A DNA stretch of 64,000 nt from Pinisolibacter aquiterrae (GCF_019160155.1 NZ_JAFNIH010000044.1:151496-215495); one strand, 5' to 3'. Positions 45,349-56,785 are shown, counted from the first letter of the stretch. The notes: generated by a model from the sequence alone, not told the origin. Numbers and translations: made by a program.

Positions 45349-45374
45349 GGGCCATTCTCGGCGGCCAATGGCCC
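45349..45374 (+). promoter_or_regulatory. Inverted repeat upstream of the glutamate dehydrogenase gene
   Basis: GGGCCATT (45349-45356) and AATGGCCC (45367-45374) are perfect 8-bp arms around a 10-base spacer, 111 bp before the start codon. The dyad may be an operator or an mRNA hairpin; which one is unknown. Confidence 0.4.
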
Positions 45375-45484
45375 GAAAATGGCCTCGTCGACGTATTTCG
45401 CCGGCTCCCGCGCCCTTCGAAACGGTTCGGTGAGGCGAGCGGATCGACGAGGTCGAAGAGACCGGAACGATCGAGGAGATGCCG

Positions 45485-48400
45485 ATGTCGACGCATGCGC
45501 TGGTCCCGGTTCAGCCCGCCGCCCCCTCCGACGGTCCTCGGCTCGTCGGCGAGGCCGAACGCCGTCTCGGCGAGATCGGCGGCGCTCACGCGGCGGCGTG
45601 CGGGCGTCTGGCGCGGCTCCTGTTCGAGCGGGTCGCGGAAGAGGACGTGACGGCGGCGAACGTCGAGGATCTCACGGCCCTGACGGCGGCGGCCTTCGAT
45701 CTCCTCGCCCAGCGGCGCGCGAAGGGGCACCGGATCCGCCTCGGCGAACGGATGCTGGCGAGCGGCGAGACGGTGACGGTCGTCGACGTGCTCAACGACG
45801 ACATGCCGTTCCTGTTCGATTCGGTGACCGGGGCGTTGGTGGAGGCCGGCCACGAGATCCGTCTGGTCGCCCACCCGATCCTCGAGGTGGCGCGCGACGG
45901 GGCGGGCGGGTTCGTCGATCTGGTCGATCCGCGCGCGGCGCGGCCGGCCGGGACGATCCGCCGGGAGAGCCTGATCCACGTTCATCTGACCCGGCTTTCG
46001 AGCGAGGCGGCGCGCGGCGAACTGGTCGCCTCACTCGAGGCGACGCTCGCCGACGTGCGGGCGGCGGTCGAGGACTGGAAGGCGATGCTGAAGCGGCTCG
46101 GCGAGCTGGTGGTCGCCTATCGCTGGGGCACGACGCCGCTCGAGCCCTCGACCCGCGACGAGGCGCTGGGCTTCATGGAATGGCTGGCGGAGGACAACTT
46201 CACCTTCCTCGGCATGCGCGAATACCACTTCGAGGAGACCGAGGGCGGCGCCTATGTCGAGCCGATGGGCGAGACCGGGCTCGGGATCCTGCGCGATCCG
46301 GAGGTGCGGGTGTTGAAGCGCGGCGCCGAGAGCCTCAACGCCGCCAATGCGATCGGTGCCTTCGCCCGCTCGCCCGAGCCGATGATGGTGACGACCTCCA
46401 ACATCCGCTCGCGCATCCATCGCCGGGTCCACATGGACTATGTCGGCGTGAAACTGTGGGGCGACGACGGCCGGATGACCGGCGAGCTGCGCATCCTCGG
46501 CCTCTTCACCGCGAGCGCCTACACCCGGTCGGTCCACGACGTGCCGATGGTGCGGGAGAAGGTGGCGCGGGTGGTGGCCCGGGCCGGGCTGCCGGCCGGC
46601 AGTCATTCGGCGCATGCGCTCGCCAACGTGCTCGAAACCTATCCGCGCGGCGAGCTGATGCAGATCGACGAGGCGACGCTGCTCGACTTCGCGCTGGCGA
46701 TCCTGGCGCTGGGCGAGCATCCGCGCATCCGGGTTTTCGCCCGCAACGACCCCTTCGATCGCTTCGTCTCGGTGCTCGTCTTCGTGCCGCGCGACCGCTA
46801 CACGACCGACCTGCGCCGGCGCATCGGCGAGCTGCTCGAGAGCCGTTTCGACGGCAAGATCGTATCGTGGCTGCCGTCCCATTCGGAAGGGCCGCTGACC
46901 CGGATCCACTACATCGTCGGACGCTATCGCGGCCACACGCCGGTGGTGGCGCGGGCCGATCTCGAGCGCGAGGTGGCGGGTCTGGTGCGGACCTGGCGCG
47001 ACGATTTCGCGGCCGAGGTCGAGCGGCTCGACGACGAGGGCGTGATCCACGGCGCGCTGGCGCGCTGGGCGGACGCCTTCGGCGCGGCCTATCGCGAGGC
47101 GATGTCGGCGGCGGTGGCGGTCGGCGACATGGGGGTGATGGAGGGGCTCTCGCCCGAGGCGCCGCTGGCGGTCCGGTTCCAGCGTCGCGACGGCGACCCG
47201 GCCGAACGCATCGCCGCGAAACTCTTCCATCTCGCCGAGCCGATCGATCTGTCGCGCCGGGTGCCGGTGCTCGAGGCGATGGGGCTCCGGGTGATCGACG
47301 AGAGCACCTACCGGATCGCGCCCTCCGGCGGGCCGGTGGTGTTCGTCCACGACATGACGCTGGCGCACGGCGACGGCCGCGCCATCGATCTCCACGAAAA
47401 TCTGATCGGACGGCTCGAGGATCTGTTCGCGGCGGTGTTCGCGGGCCATGCCGAGAGCGACGGGTTCGACGCGCTGGTGCTCGCCGCCGGGCTCGATCGC
47501 CGCGAGGTGGCGGTGCTGCGCGCCGTCGCCCGCTGGCTCCGGCAGGTGCGCACCCCCTGGTCGCAGGACTATCTGTGGGCGACGCTGCATCGCCAGCCCG
47601 GCCTCGCCGTCGATCTGGTGGCGCTGTTCCGGGCGCGGCTCGATCCGATGATCGTGGAGGATCGCGAGGCGGCGGAAGCGCGGGTGGTCGAGCGGATCGA
47701 GGCGGCGCTGTCGCAGGTGGCGAGCCTCGACGACGACACGATCGTGCGGCGCTTCGTCGAGGTGATCCGGGCGATGGTCCGCACCGACTTCTTCCGCGAG
47801 GAAGGGGGCCCGCGCGAAGAGGGGCGGCGGCCGCGCGACACGCTCGCCTTCAAGCTCGATCCGCATCGCATCTCCGATCTGCCGGCGCCGCGTCCCTTCC
47901 GCGAGATCTGGGTGTGCGGGCCGACGGTGGAGGGCGTCCATCTGCGCTTCGGGCCGGTGGCGCGCGGCGGGCTTCGCTGGTCGGATCGGGCGCAGGACTT
48001 TCGCACCGAGGTGCTGGGTCTCGTCAAGGCGCAGCAGGTCAAGAACGCGGTGATCGTGCCGGTCGGCGCCAAGGGCGGGTTCTTCCCCAAGAAGATCACC
48101 GCCTCGATGGATCGCGACACGGTCCAGGCCGAGGGGGTGGCGGCCTATCGCACCTTCGTCGGGCGTCTCCTCGATCTCACCGACGACATCGTCGAGGGCG
48201 TGATCGTGCCGCCGCCGTCGACGGTCACGCGCGACGAGGCCGACCCCTATCTGGTGGTCGCCGCCGACAAGGGCACCGCGACCTTCTCCGACACGGCCAA
48301 CGCCATCGCGCAGAGCCACGGTTTCTGGCTCGACGACGCCTTCGCCTCGGGCGGGTCGGCCGGCTACGACCACAAGAAGATGGGGATCACCGCGCGCGGC

Positions 48401-50347
48401 GCCTTCGAGGCGGTGAAGCGGCATTTCCACGAGATGGACGTCGATCCGATGACGACGCCCTTCACGGTGGTCGGCGTCGGCGACATGTCGGGCGACGTCT
48501 TCGGCAACGGCATGCTGCTGTCGCCGGCGATCCGGCTGGTGGCGGCCTTCGATCACCGCCACGTCTTCCTCGATCCGGCGCCGGACACGGCCGTCTCGCT
48601 CGCCGAACGCCAGCGTCTCTTCGCGTTGCCGCGCTCGTCTTGGGCCGATTACGACCCGGCCAAGATCTCGGCCGGTGGCGGGGTCTTCCCGCGTTCGGCG
48701 AAATCGATCCGTCTCACGCCGGAAGTACGGGCGATGCTCGATCTCGACGTCGATCACGCCACGCCGACCCGGGTGATCCGGGCGATCCTGACGGCGCGGG
48801 TCGATCTCCTGTGGTTCGGCGGCATCGGCACCTATGTGCGGGCGGCGACCGAGACCGACGCTCAGGTCGGCGACAAGGCCAACGACGCGATCCGCATCAC
48901 CGCCGCCGATCTCCGAGCGCGGGTGGTGGGCGAGGGCGCCAACCTCGGCATGACCCAGGCCGCGCGGATCGACTACGGCGGGCTCGGCGGGCGTTGCAAT
49001 TCCGATGCGATCGACAATTCGGCCGGGGTCAACTGCTCGGACGTCGAGGTCAACATCAAGATCGCGCTGGCGCCGGCGGTGGCGGCGGGGCGGCTCGCCC
49101 GGCCCGACCGCGACGCGCTGCTCGCCTCGATGACCGACGACGTCGCCGAACTGGTGCTCGCCAACAACCGTTCGCAGACGCTGGCGATCTCGGTGACGCA
49201 GGCCGACGGGCTCGCCGATCTGCCGTTCCAGCGCCGCCTCGTCGGCCTGCTCGAGAAACAGGGGCGGCTCGACCGCAGGGTCGAGACCCTGCCCGACGAC
49301 GCCGCCTTCGCGAGCCGTATCGAGGCGGGCCAAGCGCTCGGCCGCGCCGAGATCGGGGTGCTGCTGGCGCACGCCAAACTCGCCGCCAAGGCGGATCTGA
49401 TCGGAACCGATCTGGTCGACGATCCGTGGTTCGAGCGCGAGCTCTTCGCCTATTTCCCGCGGGCGCTGCGCGAGGCGCATGCCGACGGCATCGAGGGCCA
49501 CCGCCTGCGCCGCGAGATCGTCCTGACGCGGCTCGTCGACGCGATGATCGATCGGGGCGGGCCGACGGTGCTGGTCCGGATCGGCGATCGCACCGGGGCG
49601 AGCCCGGCGGTGGCGGCGCGGGCCTTCGTCGCGGTCTCGGCGATCTTCGGGCTCGACGATCTCGGCGCGGCGCTCGAGGCGCTCACCGGGCGGGTGTCGG
49701 GGGCGCGACTCCTGGAGCTCCACGGGCGGGTTCGCGAGATCGCGATCGCCGCGACCATCCGCTTCGTGCGCTCGGTCGGTCCGCGCGAGGCGATCGAGGC
49801 GAGCGTGACGCGGTTCCGCGCGCCGGTCGAGACGCTCGCGGGCCGGCTCGCGGCGATCGTGCCGGAGCGGGTCGGCGCGGTGATCGCGCGGATGCGCGAC
49901 GACCTCGTCGGGATCGGCGTGCCGGAGGATCTGGCGGGCCGGCTCGCCGGGCTCGATCGCCTGATCGAGGGGCTCGACGTGGTGGTGGTGGCGGAACGGC
50001 TCGACCGGCCGCACGAGGAGGTGGCGGCGGCGTGGTTCGCGCTCGGCGAACATCTGGCGCTCGATCGGCTGATCGACGCGGCGCGCGACCTGCCGGTCTC
50101 CGACTATTTCGACGGTCTGGCGATCGACCGGGCGGTCCGGATGCTCGCCGACGCCCATCGCGCGCTCACCATCGAGGCGATGGCGGCGGGCGGCGTCGAG
50201 GCCTGGGTCGCGGCCCAGGGCGAGGAGGTCGGCCGGGTGCTGGCGGCGGTCGGGGAGACCCTGTCGGAGACCGGCGGGGCGGCCGGGCGGGTGTCGCGCT
50301 TCACCGTGGCGGCGGCGCTGGTCGCCGATCTGGTGGAGACGGCGTGA
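45485..50347 (+). CDS. gdh2-like: NAD-specific glutamate dehydrogenase, large (GDH180) type
   Basis: This 1620-residue enzyme belongs to the large bacterial NAD-GDH family and oxidises glutamate to 2-oxoglutarate and ammonia. A long N-terminal part carries ACT-like regulatory regions (about 1-700). The catalytic domain follows, with [20 protein letters not shown] and [21 protein letters not shown] (substrate Lys), [17 protein letters not shown] (NAD-binding) and [16 protein letters not shown]-terminal helical region is about 500 residues long. The start at 45485 has GAGGAG (45473-45478) 6 bases upstream; the in-frame ATG at 45479 overlaps that site. The family is allosterically regulated by amino acids and acts mainly in amino-acid catabolism. 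Confidence 0.96.
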   Translation: MSTHALVPVQPAAPSDGPRLVGEAERRLGEIGGAHAAACGRLARLLFERVAEEDVTAANVEDLTALTAAAFDLLAQRRAKGHRIRLGERMLASGETVTVVDVLNDDMPFLFDSVTGALVEAGHEIRLVAHPILEVARDGAGGFVDLVDPRAARPAGTIRRESLIHVHLTRLSSEAARGELVASLEATLADVRAAVEDWKAMLKRLGELVVAYRWGTTPLEPSTRDEALGFMEWLAEDNFTFLGMREYHFEETEGGAYVEPMGETGLGILRDPEVRVLKRGAESLNAANAIGAFARSPEPMMVTTSNIRSRIHRRVHMDYVGVKLWGDDGRMTGELRILGLFTASAYTRSVHDVPMVREKVARVVARAGLPAGSHSAHALANVLETYPRGELMQIDEATLLDFALAILALGEHPRIRVFARNDPFDRFVSVLVFVPRDRYTTDLRRRIGELLESRFDGKIVSWLPSHSEGPLTRIHYIVGRYRGHTPVVARADLEREVAGLVRTWRDDFAAEVERLDDEGVIHGALARWADAFGAAYREAMSAAVAVGDMGVMEGLSPEAPLAVRFQRRDGDPAERIAAKLFHLAEPIDLSRRVPVLEAMGLRVIDESTYRIAPSGGPVVFVHDMTLAHGDGRAIDLHENLIGRLEDLFAAVFAGHAESDGFDALVLAAGLDRREVAVLRAVARWLRQVRTPWSQDYLWATLHRQPGLAVDLVALFRARLDPMIVEDREAAEARVVERIEAALSQVASLDDDTIVRRFVEVIRAMVRTDFFREEGGPREEGRRPRDTLAFKLDPHRISDLPAPRPFREIWVCGPTVEGVHLRFGPVARGGLRWSDRAQDFRTEVLGLVKAQQVKNAVIVPVGAKGGFFPKKITASMDRDTVQAEGVAAYRTFVGRLLDLTDDIVEGVIVPPPSTVTRDEADPYLVVAADKGTATFSDTANAIAQSHGFWLDDAFASGGSAGYDHKKMGITARGAFEAVKRHFHEMDVDPMTTPFTVVGVGDMSGDVFGNGMLLSPAIRLVAAFDHRHVFLDPAPDTAVSLAERQRLFALPRSSWADYDPAKISAGGGVFPRSAKSIRLTPEVRAMLDLDVDHATPTRVIRAILTARVDLLWFGGIGTYVRAATETDAQVGDKANDAIRITAADLRARVVGEGANLGMTQAARIDYGGLGGRCNSDAIDNSAGVNCSDVEVNIKIALAPAVAAGRLARPDRDALLASMTDDVAELVLANNRSQTLAISVTQADGLADLPFQRRLVGLLEKQGRLDRRVETLPDDAAFASRIEAGQALGRAEIGVLLAHAKLAAKADLIGTDLVDDPWFERELFAYFPRALREAHADGIEGHRLRREIVLTRLVDAMIDRGGPTVLVRIGDRTGASPAVAARAFVAVSAIFGLDDLGAALEALTGRVSGARLLELHGRVREIAIAATIRFVRSVGPREAIEASVTRFRAPVETLAGRLAAIVPERVGAVIARMRDDLVGIGVPEDLAGRLAGLDRLIEGLDVVVVAERLDRPHEEVAAAWFALGEHLALDRLIDAARDLPVSDYFDGLAIDRAVRMLADAHRALTIEAMAAGGVEAWVAAQGEEVGRVLAAVGETLSETGGAAGRVSRFTVAAALVADLVETA

Positions 50348-50354
50348 AAAACGA

Positions 50355-50380
50355 CGAAGGGAGGCCGAGGCCTCCCTTCG
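50355..50380. terminator. Bidirectional terminator between GDH and purH
   Basis: Arms CGAAGGGAGGCC (50355-50366) and GGCCTCCCTTCG (50369-50380) form a near-continuous hairpin 8 bp after the GDH stop and 24 bp after the purH stop on the other strand. CATTTCGG follows on the plus strand and TCGTTTTTC on the minus strand, which gives the T-run for purH. Confidence 0.8.
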
Positions 50381-50404
50381 CATTTCGGATCCGGCGATCG
50401 CCGC

Positions 50405-52021
50405 TCAGTGGCGGAAGTGGCGCATGCCGGTGGTGACCATGGCGATGCCGGCCTTGTTGGCGGCGTCGATCACCTCCTGGTCGCGCATCGAGCCGCCCGG
50501 CTGGACGACGGCGGTGGCGCCCGCCTCGACCACGACCTCGAGTCCGTCGGCGAAGGGGAAGAAGGCGTCGGAAGCGGCGACCGAACCCTTGGTCAGCGGC
50601 TCGGAGAGACCGGCGATCGCGGCGGCGTCGGCGGCCTTGCGGGCGGCGATGCGGGCCGAATCGACCCGGCTCATCTGGCCGGCGCCGATGCCGACGGTGG
50701 CGAGATCCTTGACGTAGACGATCGCGTTCGACTTCACGTGCTTGCAGATGCGGAAGGCGAAGGCGAGGTCCGCGGCCTCGGCCTCGGTCGGGGCGCGGTC
50801 GGTCACGGTCTTCAGCTCGAGCGCGTCGACGGTGCCGTTGTCGCGGGTCTGGACCAGCATGCCGCCGGCCACCGTCTTGGCGGTGAGGCCCTCGGCGGCG
50901 GGCTTCGGCAGGCCGCCGGTCAGGAGCAGGCGCAGGTTCTTCTTGGTCGCGACGATCGCCTTCGCCTCGTCGGTGGCGTCGGGGGCGATGATGACCTCGG
51001 TGAAGATCTTCACGATCTCGGTCGCGGCCTCGGCGTCGAGGGTGCGGTTGAAGGCGATGATGCCGCCGAAGGCGGAGACCGGGTCGCAGCGCAGCGCCTT
51101 CACATAGGCCTCGGCGAGGGTCTTTCCTTCCGCCACGCCGCAGGGGTTGGCGTGTTTGATGATGGCGCAGGCGGCGGTGCGGGCGGGATCGAACTCGGCG
51201 ACCAGCTCGAAGGCGGCGTCGGTGTCGTTGATGTTGTTGTAGGAGAGGGTCTTGCCCTGGATCTGGGTGGCGGTGGCGACGCCGGGACGAGCCTCCGGGG
51301 TCTTGTAGAACGCCGCCTTCTGATGCGGGTTCTCGCCGTAGCGCATCACCTCGGCGAGCGTGCCGCCGAAGGCGCGGTACTTCGGCGCCTCCTCGCCGAT
51401 GGCGGCGGCGATCCAGTTGGAGATGGCGGCGTCGTAGGTCGCGGTGCGGCCGAAGGCCTCGAGGGCGAGCGCCTTGCGCAAGCTCAGCGTGGTGGCGCCG
51501 TCGTTCGCCTCGAGGGCGGCGAGCACGTCGGCGTAGCGGGCCGGATCGACCACCACCGCGACATGGGCGTGGTTCTTGGCGGAGGCGCGGATCATCGCCG
51601 GGCCGCCGATGTCGATGTTCTCGATGGCGGTCGCCCAGTCGGCGCCCTTCGCCACCGTCGCCTCGAAGGGATAGAGGTTCACCACCAGGAGATCGATGCC
51701 CTCGATGCCGTGGGCCTCCATGGCGGCGACATGGTCGGGGTCGTTGCGCACCGCGAGAAGGCCGCCGTGGACCTTCGGATGCAGCGTCTTGACGCGGCCG
51801 TCCATGATCTCGGGGAAGCCGGTCACGTCCGAGACGTCCTTCACCGGCAGCCCCGCCTCGGCGATCGCCTTGCACGTTCCGCCGGTCGAGAGCAGCTCGA
51901 CGCCGCGGCCGACCAGGGCGCGAGCGAAGTCGATCAGGCCGGTCTTGTCGGACACGGAGAGGAGGGCGCGCTTCAGGGGAACGCGGTCGGGCGGGGTGAT
52001 GTTCTTGACGGTGATCGACAT
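50405..52021 (-). CDS. purH: Bifunctional AICAR formyltransferase/IMP cyclohydrolase
   Basis: This 538-residue enzyme catalyses the last two steps of purine synthesis. Residues about 10-200 are the MGS-like cyclohydrolase domain ([48 protein letters not shown]). The rest is the AICAR transformylase domain, with the catalytic Lys-His in [11 protein letters not shown] and [10 protein letters not shown]. Length and motifs are normal. It needs 10-formyl-THF, which folD (55833) helps supply. It stands 180 bp after the heparinase-like gene, a neighbourhood seen in related bacteria. Confidence 0.98.
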   Translation of the reverse strand: MSITVKNITPPDRVPLKRALLSVSDKTGLIDFARALVGRGVELLSTGGTCKAIAEAGLPVKDVSDVTGFPEIMDGRVKTLHPKVHGGLLAVRNDPDHVAAMEAHGIEGIDLLVVNLYPFEATVAKGADWATAIENIDIGGPAMIRASAKNHAHVAVVVDPARYADVLAALEANDGATTLSLRKALALEAFGRTATYDAAISNWIAAAIGEEAPKYRAFGGTLAEVMRYGENPHQKAAFYKTPEARPGVATATQIQGKTLSYNNINDTDAAFELVAEFDPARTAACAIIKHANPCGVAEGKTLAEAYVKALRCDPVSAFGGIIAFNRTLDAEAATEIVKIFTEVIIAPDATDEAKAIVATKKNLRLLLTGGLPKPAAEGLTAKTVAGGMLVQTRDNGTVDALELKTVTDRAPTEAEAADLAFAFRICKHVKSNAIVYVKDLATVGIGAGQMSRVDSARIAARKAADAAAIAGLSEPLTKGSVAASDAFFPFADGLEVVVEAGATAVVQPGGSMRDQEVIDAANKAGIAMVTTGMRHFRH

Positions 52022-52201
52022 GGGAGGGCTGTGCCTTCACGAACCGGAGCCGTTCGGGAACGGATCGGGGATGGGCGGAACGGCGGCTCACACCGTTCGG
52101 CTCGTCACTTCGCCTCGGATCCGGAAATTTTCGCGTGCGCGATAGCACGAATCCTCGCCGCCGCAAACAGGCCGAAAGGCGGTCTGCCCGATCGGGGCGG
52201 A

Positions 52202-53917
52202 TCAGCGGCGCGGAATCAGCGAGCGCGTGGCGTGGGTGAAGACCCAGGAGAGCGCGCGTGGACCGTCGGCGGCGACGGTGAGGGTGATCTGCTCGGCGCG
52301 CCTGAGGCCGTGCACGTCGGCGAGATGGACCGAGGGCTCGACCACCGGACGGACGTCGGCGCAGGCGAAGTCCCAGGCCTCGCCGTTGGGGCCGGTCAGC
52401 CGGACGGTGTCGCCGAGGGTCTCGGTGCGCACGCTCGGGTGGAGATGGAAGCGGACCACATAGGGCACGGCGGCGGCGCCGTCGGCGGCGGGCAGGATCC
52501 GGTCGGTTCCCTCCAGCCGGTCGCCGTCGGCGGAGAGCCTCAGGCCGCGCTCGTGCAGGACACCGTAGGTGCGGGCGTAGCCGTCGTGGCGCGCGGTCAC
52601 GGCGATCTCGACGCCCTCGTCCTCGATCTCCTGCTCGTGCCGATCGACGTCGACCTGTTGCGGGCCCGGCAGGAGGACCGGGCCGATCAGGCGGACCAGC
52701 AGGCCGTCGTCGCGGAGGCGGGCGGAGGAGTGGTCATCGACGATCAGGGCGGAATGGGCGGCGGTGGTGCGGGCGAGCCTGCGCCACTCGCCGACCGGGC
52801 GGAAGGGCGCGCCGCAATTGACCACGAAGCGGCAATGGCCCGAGGACATCTCCAAGGCGAGCGTGCCGGCATGGGCGATGGTCGAGAGCTCGGGCGGGGG
52901 CGGCGGGCCGCAGTCCATCATCACGACGGTGCCGCTCGCCTCCAGGCGCTGATAGCCGGAGTGCGGGGCGTTGCCGTGCGGCCGGCTCTTGGCCTCGTCA
53001 TAGGCGAAGACGGTGGCGATCAGGTCGGTCGGGGTCGAGGTGGCGCCGTTGAAGAGGGCGAGCGCGCCGTCGTCGTGGCGGAAGAAGCGCAGCATCGGCA
53101 TCATGCGGTCGATGGCGTTCATCATCGCCTGCGACACCGGCAGGCCGCGCGCCGCCAGGACCTGACGGATCGGCAGGAGATCGACCAGGATCTCGACCAC
53201 GGCGGTCGGATTGCGGCCGACATGGCCGCCGTCGGGCAGGATCTGGCGCTGGAGCTCGTCGTCGAGGCGGCGGGCGGCGGGCTTCACCCAGCGCCGGAAA
53301 CTCTCCACGGTGACGGCGCAGGCGAGGACGGCGATCGCCACCTTGAGGCGCGGCAGCCCGTCCGGCTCCTCGCCGCGATGGATGCGCAGATGGCGGAAAT
53401 GGCGGGTGAGGCCGGCCAGGAAGCGGTGATAGAAGGCGGGGTCGGCGTCGGCCAGGATCATCGGCGCCTGGGTCAGCCAGGCGAGCAGGCGGCGGGCGGC
53501 GGTGTCGAGTTCCCAGGCGGCGTCGGCGTGATCGGCGATCTTCAGCCAATCGTCGACCAGGGCGCGGGCGTTGGAACGGGCGACGGCGGTATCGGCCGAG
53601 CGCAGATGGCGCAGCCAGCCGAAGCCGTGCAGCACGCGGGCCCATTCGGCATTGGGAGCGGTCACCTCGAAGGGCGAACGGCCGCGACATTCGACGATCT
53701 GGCCGGAGAAGACGAAGACGCCGGCGTAGATGTCGTCCGCGACGGTCGGATCGGCGGTGCGCAGATCGGAGGGGGCCACCGTCAGGCGGTCGGCGGCCGG
53801 TTCGACCAGGGTGCGGGCGGTGCGCAGGGCGCGGACGAAGGGCGCGAGGAGGCGCCGGGCGACCAGACGGCCGACCAGACGCAGTTCCGTCCCTCTTCCC
53901 GAACCACGGTCGCTCAT
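52202..53917 (-). CDS. Heparinase II/III-family protein
   Basis: This 571-residue protein has an N-terminal helical domain (about 60-300; TAARRLLAWLTQAPMILAD, ILPDGGHVGRNPTAVVEIL) and a C-terminal beta-sandwich (about 330-560) characteristic of heparinase II/III-like lyases. Segments such as HSALIVDDHSSARL and VTARHDGYARTYGVLHERGL are typical of the alphaproteobacterial subgroup, which is conserved next to purH and rsmB. No signal peptide is evident after the start chosen (53917, MSDRGSGRG), so an exported lyase role is doubtful; substrate is unknown. Alternative in-frame start at 53992 adds 25 residues without conservation. Confidence 0.85.
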   Translation of the reverse strand: MSDRGSGRGTELRLVGRLVARRLLAPFVRALRTARTLVEPAADRLTVAPSDLRTADPTVADDIYAGVFVFSGQIVECRGRSPFEVTAPNAEWARVLHGFGWLRHLRSADTAVARSNARALVDDWLKIADHADAAWELDTAARRLLAWLTQAPMILADADPAFYHRFLAGLTRHFRHLRIHRGEEPDGLPRLKVAIAVLACAVTVESFRRWVKPAARRLDDELQRQILPDGGHVGRNPTAVVEILVDLLPIRQVLAARGLPVSQAMMNAIDRMMPMLRFFRHDDGALALFNGATSTPTDLIATVFAYDEAKSRPHGNAPHSGYQRLEASGTVVMMDCGPPPPPELSTIAHAGTLALEMSSGHCRFVVNCGAPFRPVGEWRRLARTTAAHSALIVDDHSSARLRDDGLLVRLIGPVLLPGPQQVDVDRHEQEIEDEGVEIAVTARHDGYARTYGVLHERGLRLSADGDRLEGTDRILPAADGAAAVPYVVRFHLHPSVRTETLGDTVRLTGPNGEAWDFACADVRPVVEPSVHLADVHGLRRAEQITLTVAADGPRALSWVFTHATRSLIPRR

Positions 53918-54037
53918 GAAACCCCACCGTCGGCCCTCGCCCACCCGATGCGGCGCGAGGGGCGCGAAACCCCACGGTTCAGGGCACTCCATCGCGGTTA
54001 ACGGCGGGTTAAGGGGAAGACGGAAAAGCGGTTTCCT

Positions 54038-55480
54038 TCACACCGTCCTTCGACGGAGGCGGGCGGCGAAGAAGCCGTCGAGCCCGGCGAGGCGCGGGTC
54101 CTCGGCCGGCAGGAGGTCGGGCCGGGTGCGCAGATCGCCCTCCGGCGTGATCGCTCCGGCGAGGCCGCCGATCTCCTCGGGGGTGACGGGAACGCGTTCC
54201 CACTCGGGGTGATCGGCGAGGAAGGTGACGATCTGCTCCTCGCCCTCGGCCTTCTGCAGCGAACAGGTGCAATAGACCAGGAGGCCGCCGGGCTTCAGCC
54301 AATGGGCGACCCGGTCGAGGAGATGGGCCTGCAACGCCTGGAGCGCCTCGAGGTCATGGGCCTTCTTGAGGCGGCCGACGTCGGGGTTGCGGCGCAGCGT
54401 GCCGGTGGCCGAACAGGGCGCGTCGAGCAGGATGGCGTCGAAGGGCGCGTCGGGCTCCCACAGCGAGAGGTCGGCGGCCAGCGCGGCGGCGGGCGCGAGG
54501 CGGAGCCGGGCGAGGTTCTGCTTCAGCCGCTCCAGGCGATGGGGCGACAGGTCGACGGCGGTGACCGAGGCGCCCCGGGCGACGAGCTGGGCGGTCTTGC
54601 CGCCGGGCGCGGCGCAGAGATCGGCGATGCGGGCACCCGTGACGTCGCCGAGAAGGCGCGCCGGCAGAGCGGCGGCGGCATCCTGAACCCACCATTCGCC
54701 GGCCTCGAAACCCTCCATCTTGTCGATGGCGCCGTGCGAGACGAAGCGCACCGAGCCGGTCGGCAGCACCACGCCGCCGAACTTCTCGGCCCAGCCCTCG
54801 GGGTCCGACTTGACGGTGAGATCGAGCGCCGGTTCGACCATGTGGGCATGGCCGAAGGCGCGCGCGGCCTCCTCGCCCCAGCTCTCGCACCAGTCGCGCC
54901 AGAGCCACAGCGGCGTCACCAGCCGGTCGGCGTCCTGATCGGCGAGAATGGTCTCGCGCTCGCGGACGAGGTTGCGGAGCACGCCGTTGACCATCGCCTT
55001 CCACGGCTGGAGACGGGGGTCGCGGGCGGCGAGTTCGGTCGCCAGCGACACGGCGGCGTGGTCGGCGACGTCCATGAACAGGACCTGGGTGGCGCCGACC
55101 CGCAGGATCTGGCGGGCGCGGAGCGCCTTGGGCGGCAGCGGACGCTTCATCAACCGCTTCAGCGCGTCGTCGATCAGGCCGAGACGGCGCAGGCAGGTCG
55201 AGACGATGGCGCGGACGAGGCCGCGATCGGCCGGCGTGAGCGCGCGCCAGGACGGGATGCCGGCGCGGTGGTCGAGGACCTGATCGAGGGGGCGGCCGTC
55301 GTCGAGCACGGCGGAGAGGATCTCGACGGCGTGGCGGCGGACGGCGAGGCCGGGCTCGTCCTTGCGCTCCTCCAGGACGACGCGCTCGTCGCGCGGACGC
55401 TGTTCGCGTGGGGCATCCCCGCGAGCGGGGGCGGAAGAGCGGGGGCGGTTGGGAGCGCGCGGGCGTCCACGATCTGTCAT
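54038..55480 (-). CDS. rsmB: 16S rRNA cytosine-C5 methyltransferase (RsmB/Sun family)
   Basis: This 480-residue protein has an N-terminal NusB-like RNA-binding domain (about 45-180) and a C-terminal SAM-dependent methyltransferase domain. Motif I is IADLCAAPGGKTAQL. The two catalytic cysteines are in DAPCSATGTLRRNPD (motif IV) and VYCTCSLQKAEGEEQI (motif VI). It should methylate C967 of 16S rRNA. The first 40 residues are charged and low in complexity. It is convergent with nothing; its upstream neighbour on the plus strand is the SDHAF4-type gene, 97 bp away, so the two share a divergent promoter region. Confidence 0.95.
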   Translation of the reverse strand: MTDRGRPRAPNRPRSSAPARGDAPREQRPRDERVVLEERKDEPGLAVRRHAVEILSAVLDDGRPLDQVLDHRAGIPSWRALTPADRGLVRAIVSTCLRRLGLIDDALKRLMKRPLPPKALRARQILRVGATQVLFMDVADHAAVSLATELAARDPRLQPWKAMVNGVLRNLVRERETILADQDADRLVTPLWLWRDWCESWGEEAARAFGHAHMVEPALDLTVKSDPEGWAEKFGGVVLPTGSVRFVSHGAIDKMEGFEAGEWWVQDAAAALPARLLGDVTGARIADLCAAPGGKTAQLVARGASVTAVDLSPHRLERLKQNLARLRLAPAAALAADLSLWEPDAPFDAILLDAPCSATGTLRRNPDVGRLKKAHDLEALQALQAHLLDRVAHWLKPGGLLVYCTCSLQKAEGEEQIVTFLADHPEWERVPVTPEEIGGLAGAITPEGDLRTRPDLLPAEDPRLAGLDGFFAARLRRRTV

Positions 55481-55577
55481 CGACGGGGGGATCTCACGAG
55501 AGGCGGCGTCGTGGTTCGACGCGGCTGAGCCGCCATGCTATCACCCGGTTTCCGACGAGGATCAAGGCGAGGATGCC

Positions 55578-55826
55578 ATGACCGACGACGCAAAGTCGAA
55601 GACTGCGCCCGAAAACGCGGCGGCGACCGTCGCGACGGCCCCGACGCGGCCGCGTTTCGAGGATCTGCCGCCCGCCGCGCAACGCGCCCTGAAGGAGGCC
55701 GAGGAGCGCCGCAAGGCCGCCGACGCGGCCGCCGTCCCGCGCCCCAAGGAACTGATGGGGCGTGACGGGCCGGAGCCGGTGCGCTACGGCGACTGGGAGT
55801 TGAAGGGCATCGCCTCGGACTTCTGA
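55578..55826 (+). CDS. SDHAF4/DUF1674 succinate dehydrogenase assembly factor
   Basis: This 82-residue protein matches DUF1674. The C-terminal third has the hallmark PRPKELMGRDGPEPVRYGDWE followed by KGIASDF at the very end. The N-terminal half is Ala/Lys/Glu-rich and probably disordered. In eukaryotes SDHAF4 binds flavinylated SDHA and protects it until it joins SDHB; alphaproteobacterial members are the likely ancestral form. The target, sdhA, lies about 23 kb away in this window. The start at 55578 gives the family N terminus; it ends 6 bp before the folD stop on the other strand. Confidence 0.9.
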   Translation: MTDDAKSKTAPENAAATVATAPTRPRFEDLPPAAQRALKEAEERRKAADAAAVPRPKELMGRDGPEPVRYGDWELKGIASDF

Positions 55827-55832
55827 AGTCCC

Positions 55833-56759
55833 TCAGCGGCCGAACAGGCGTTTGTCGAGCTCGGCGAAGAAGGCGGGCGCGGTGAGGCCGCGCCGGCGAT
55901 GGGCGGCGATCAGCGTGTTGGCGAGAAGCGTGGCGACGGTCATCAGGCCGACGCCGCCGGGAACCGGGGTGATCGCGCCGGCGACCGCGGCGGCCTCGTC
56001 ATAGGCGACGTCGCCGACCAGCCGGGATTTGCCCTCGCCCCTCTCCGGGGCGGGGATGCGGTTGATGCCGACGTCGATCACGGTGGCGCCGGGCTTGACC
56101 CAATCGCCGCGGATCATGCCGGGGCGGCCGACGGCGGCGACCAGCACGTCGGCGCGGCGGCAGACGGCGGGAAGATCGCGGGTGCGCGAATGGGCCATGG
56201 TCACGGTGCAGTCGGCCATCAGCAGCAGCTGCGCCATCGGCCGTCCGACCAGTTCGGAACGGCCGACGACCACCGCCTCGAGGCCGGCGAGGGGACGGCC
56301 GACCGAATCGAGCATCATCATCGAGCCGTAGGGCGTGCAGGGCACGAGGTTCGGCCGGCCGGCGGCGAGGCGTCCGGCATTGGTCACGGTCAGGCCGTCG
56401 ACGTCCTTGGCCGGATCGATCGCGGCGATCACCCGGCCGGTGTCGAGATGGGCCGGCACGGGCAGCTGCACCAGGATGCCGTCGACGGCGTCGTCGGCGT
56501 TGAGGCGGGCGATCAGGCCGAGAAGCTCGGCCTCTGGCGTGTCGGCGGGCAGGCGATATTCGAAGGAGCGCATACCGACTTCGACCGTCTGGCGCGCCTT
56601 GGAGGCGACGTAGACGGTGCTGGCGGGGTCCTCGCCGACCAGGACCACGGCGAGGCCGGGGGCGGCGCCGCGCGCCTTCACGAAATCGGCGACGGCCTCG
56701 GCCACGGTGGTGCGGAGGGCCTGAGACAGGGCCTTGCCGTCGATGATGCGTGCGGTCAT
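55833..56759 (-). CDS. folD: Methylenetetrahydrofolate dehydrogenase/cyclohydrolase
   Basis: This 308-residue bifunctional enzyme interconverts 5,10-methylene-THF and 10-formyl-THF. The catalytic YxxxK is in VYVASKARQ, with [21 protein letters not shown] and the NADP-binding [34 protein letters not shown] near the C terminus is diagnostic. The start MTARIIDGK at 56759 gives the family N terminus. It is the third gene of a compact cluster with the YggT and DUF167 genes (26-bp and 2-bp gaps) and supplies one-carbon units for purH. Confidence 0.96.
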   Translation of the reverse strand: MTARIIDGKALSQALRTTVAEAVADFVKARGAAPGLAVVLVGEDPASTVYVASKARQTVEVGMRSFEYRLPADTPEAELLGLIARLNADDAVDGILVQLPVPAHLDTGRVIAAIDPAKDVDGLTVTNAGRLAAGRPNLVPCTPYGSMMMLDSVGRPLAGLEAVVVGRSELVGRPMAQLLLMADCTVTMAHSRTRDLPAVCRRADVLVAAVGRPGMIRGDWVKPGATVIDVGINRIPAPERGEGKSRLVGDVAYDEAAAVAGAITPVPGGVGLMTVATLLANTLIAAHRRRGLTAPAFFAELDKRLFGR

Positions 56760-56785
56760 GGGGTCCCCCGAGGTTGCGGCGCCCG

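Noticed and set aside
46031..50383. A 1450-residue minus-strand frame opposite the glutamate dehydrogenase
   Set aside because: Composition is dominated by Arg, His and Asp with no recognisable domain; it is the complement of the real gene.
44638..50436. A 1932-residue open frame overlapping ppa and the glutamate dehydrogenase
   Set aside because: It shares its strand with two strongly supported genes in another frame and is Arg/Gly low-complexity; there is no ribosome binding site.
50408..54001. A 1197-residue plus-strand frame opposite purH and the heparinase-like gene
   Set aside because: It spans two unrelated, well-supported genes and their intergenic region; no motifs.
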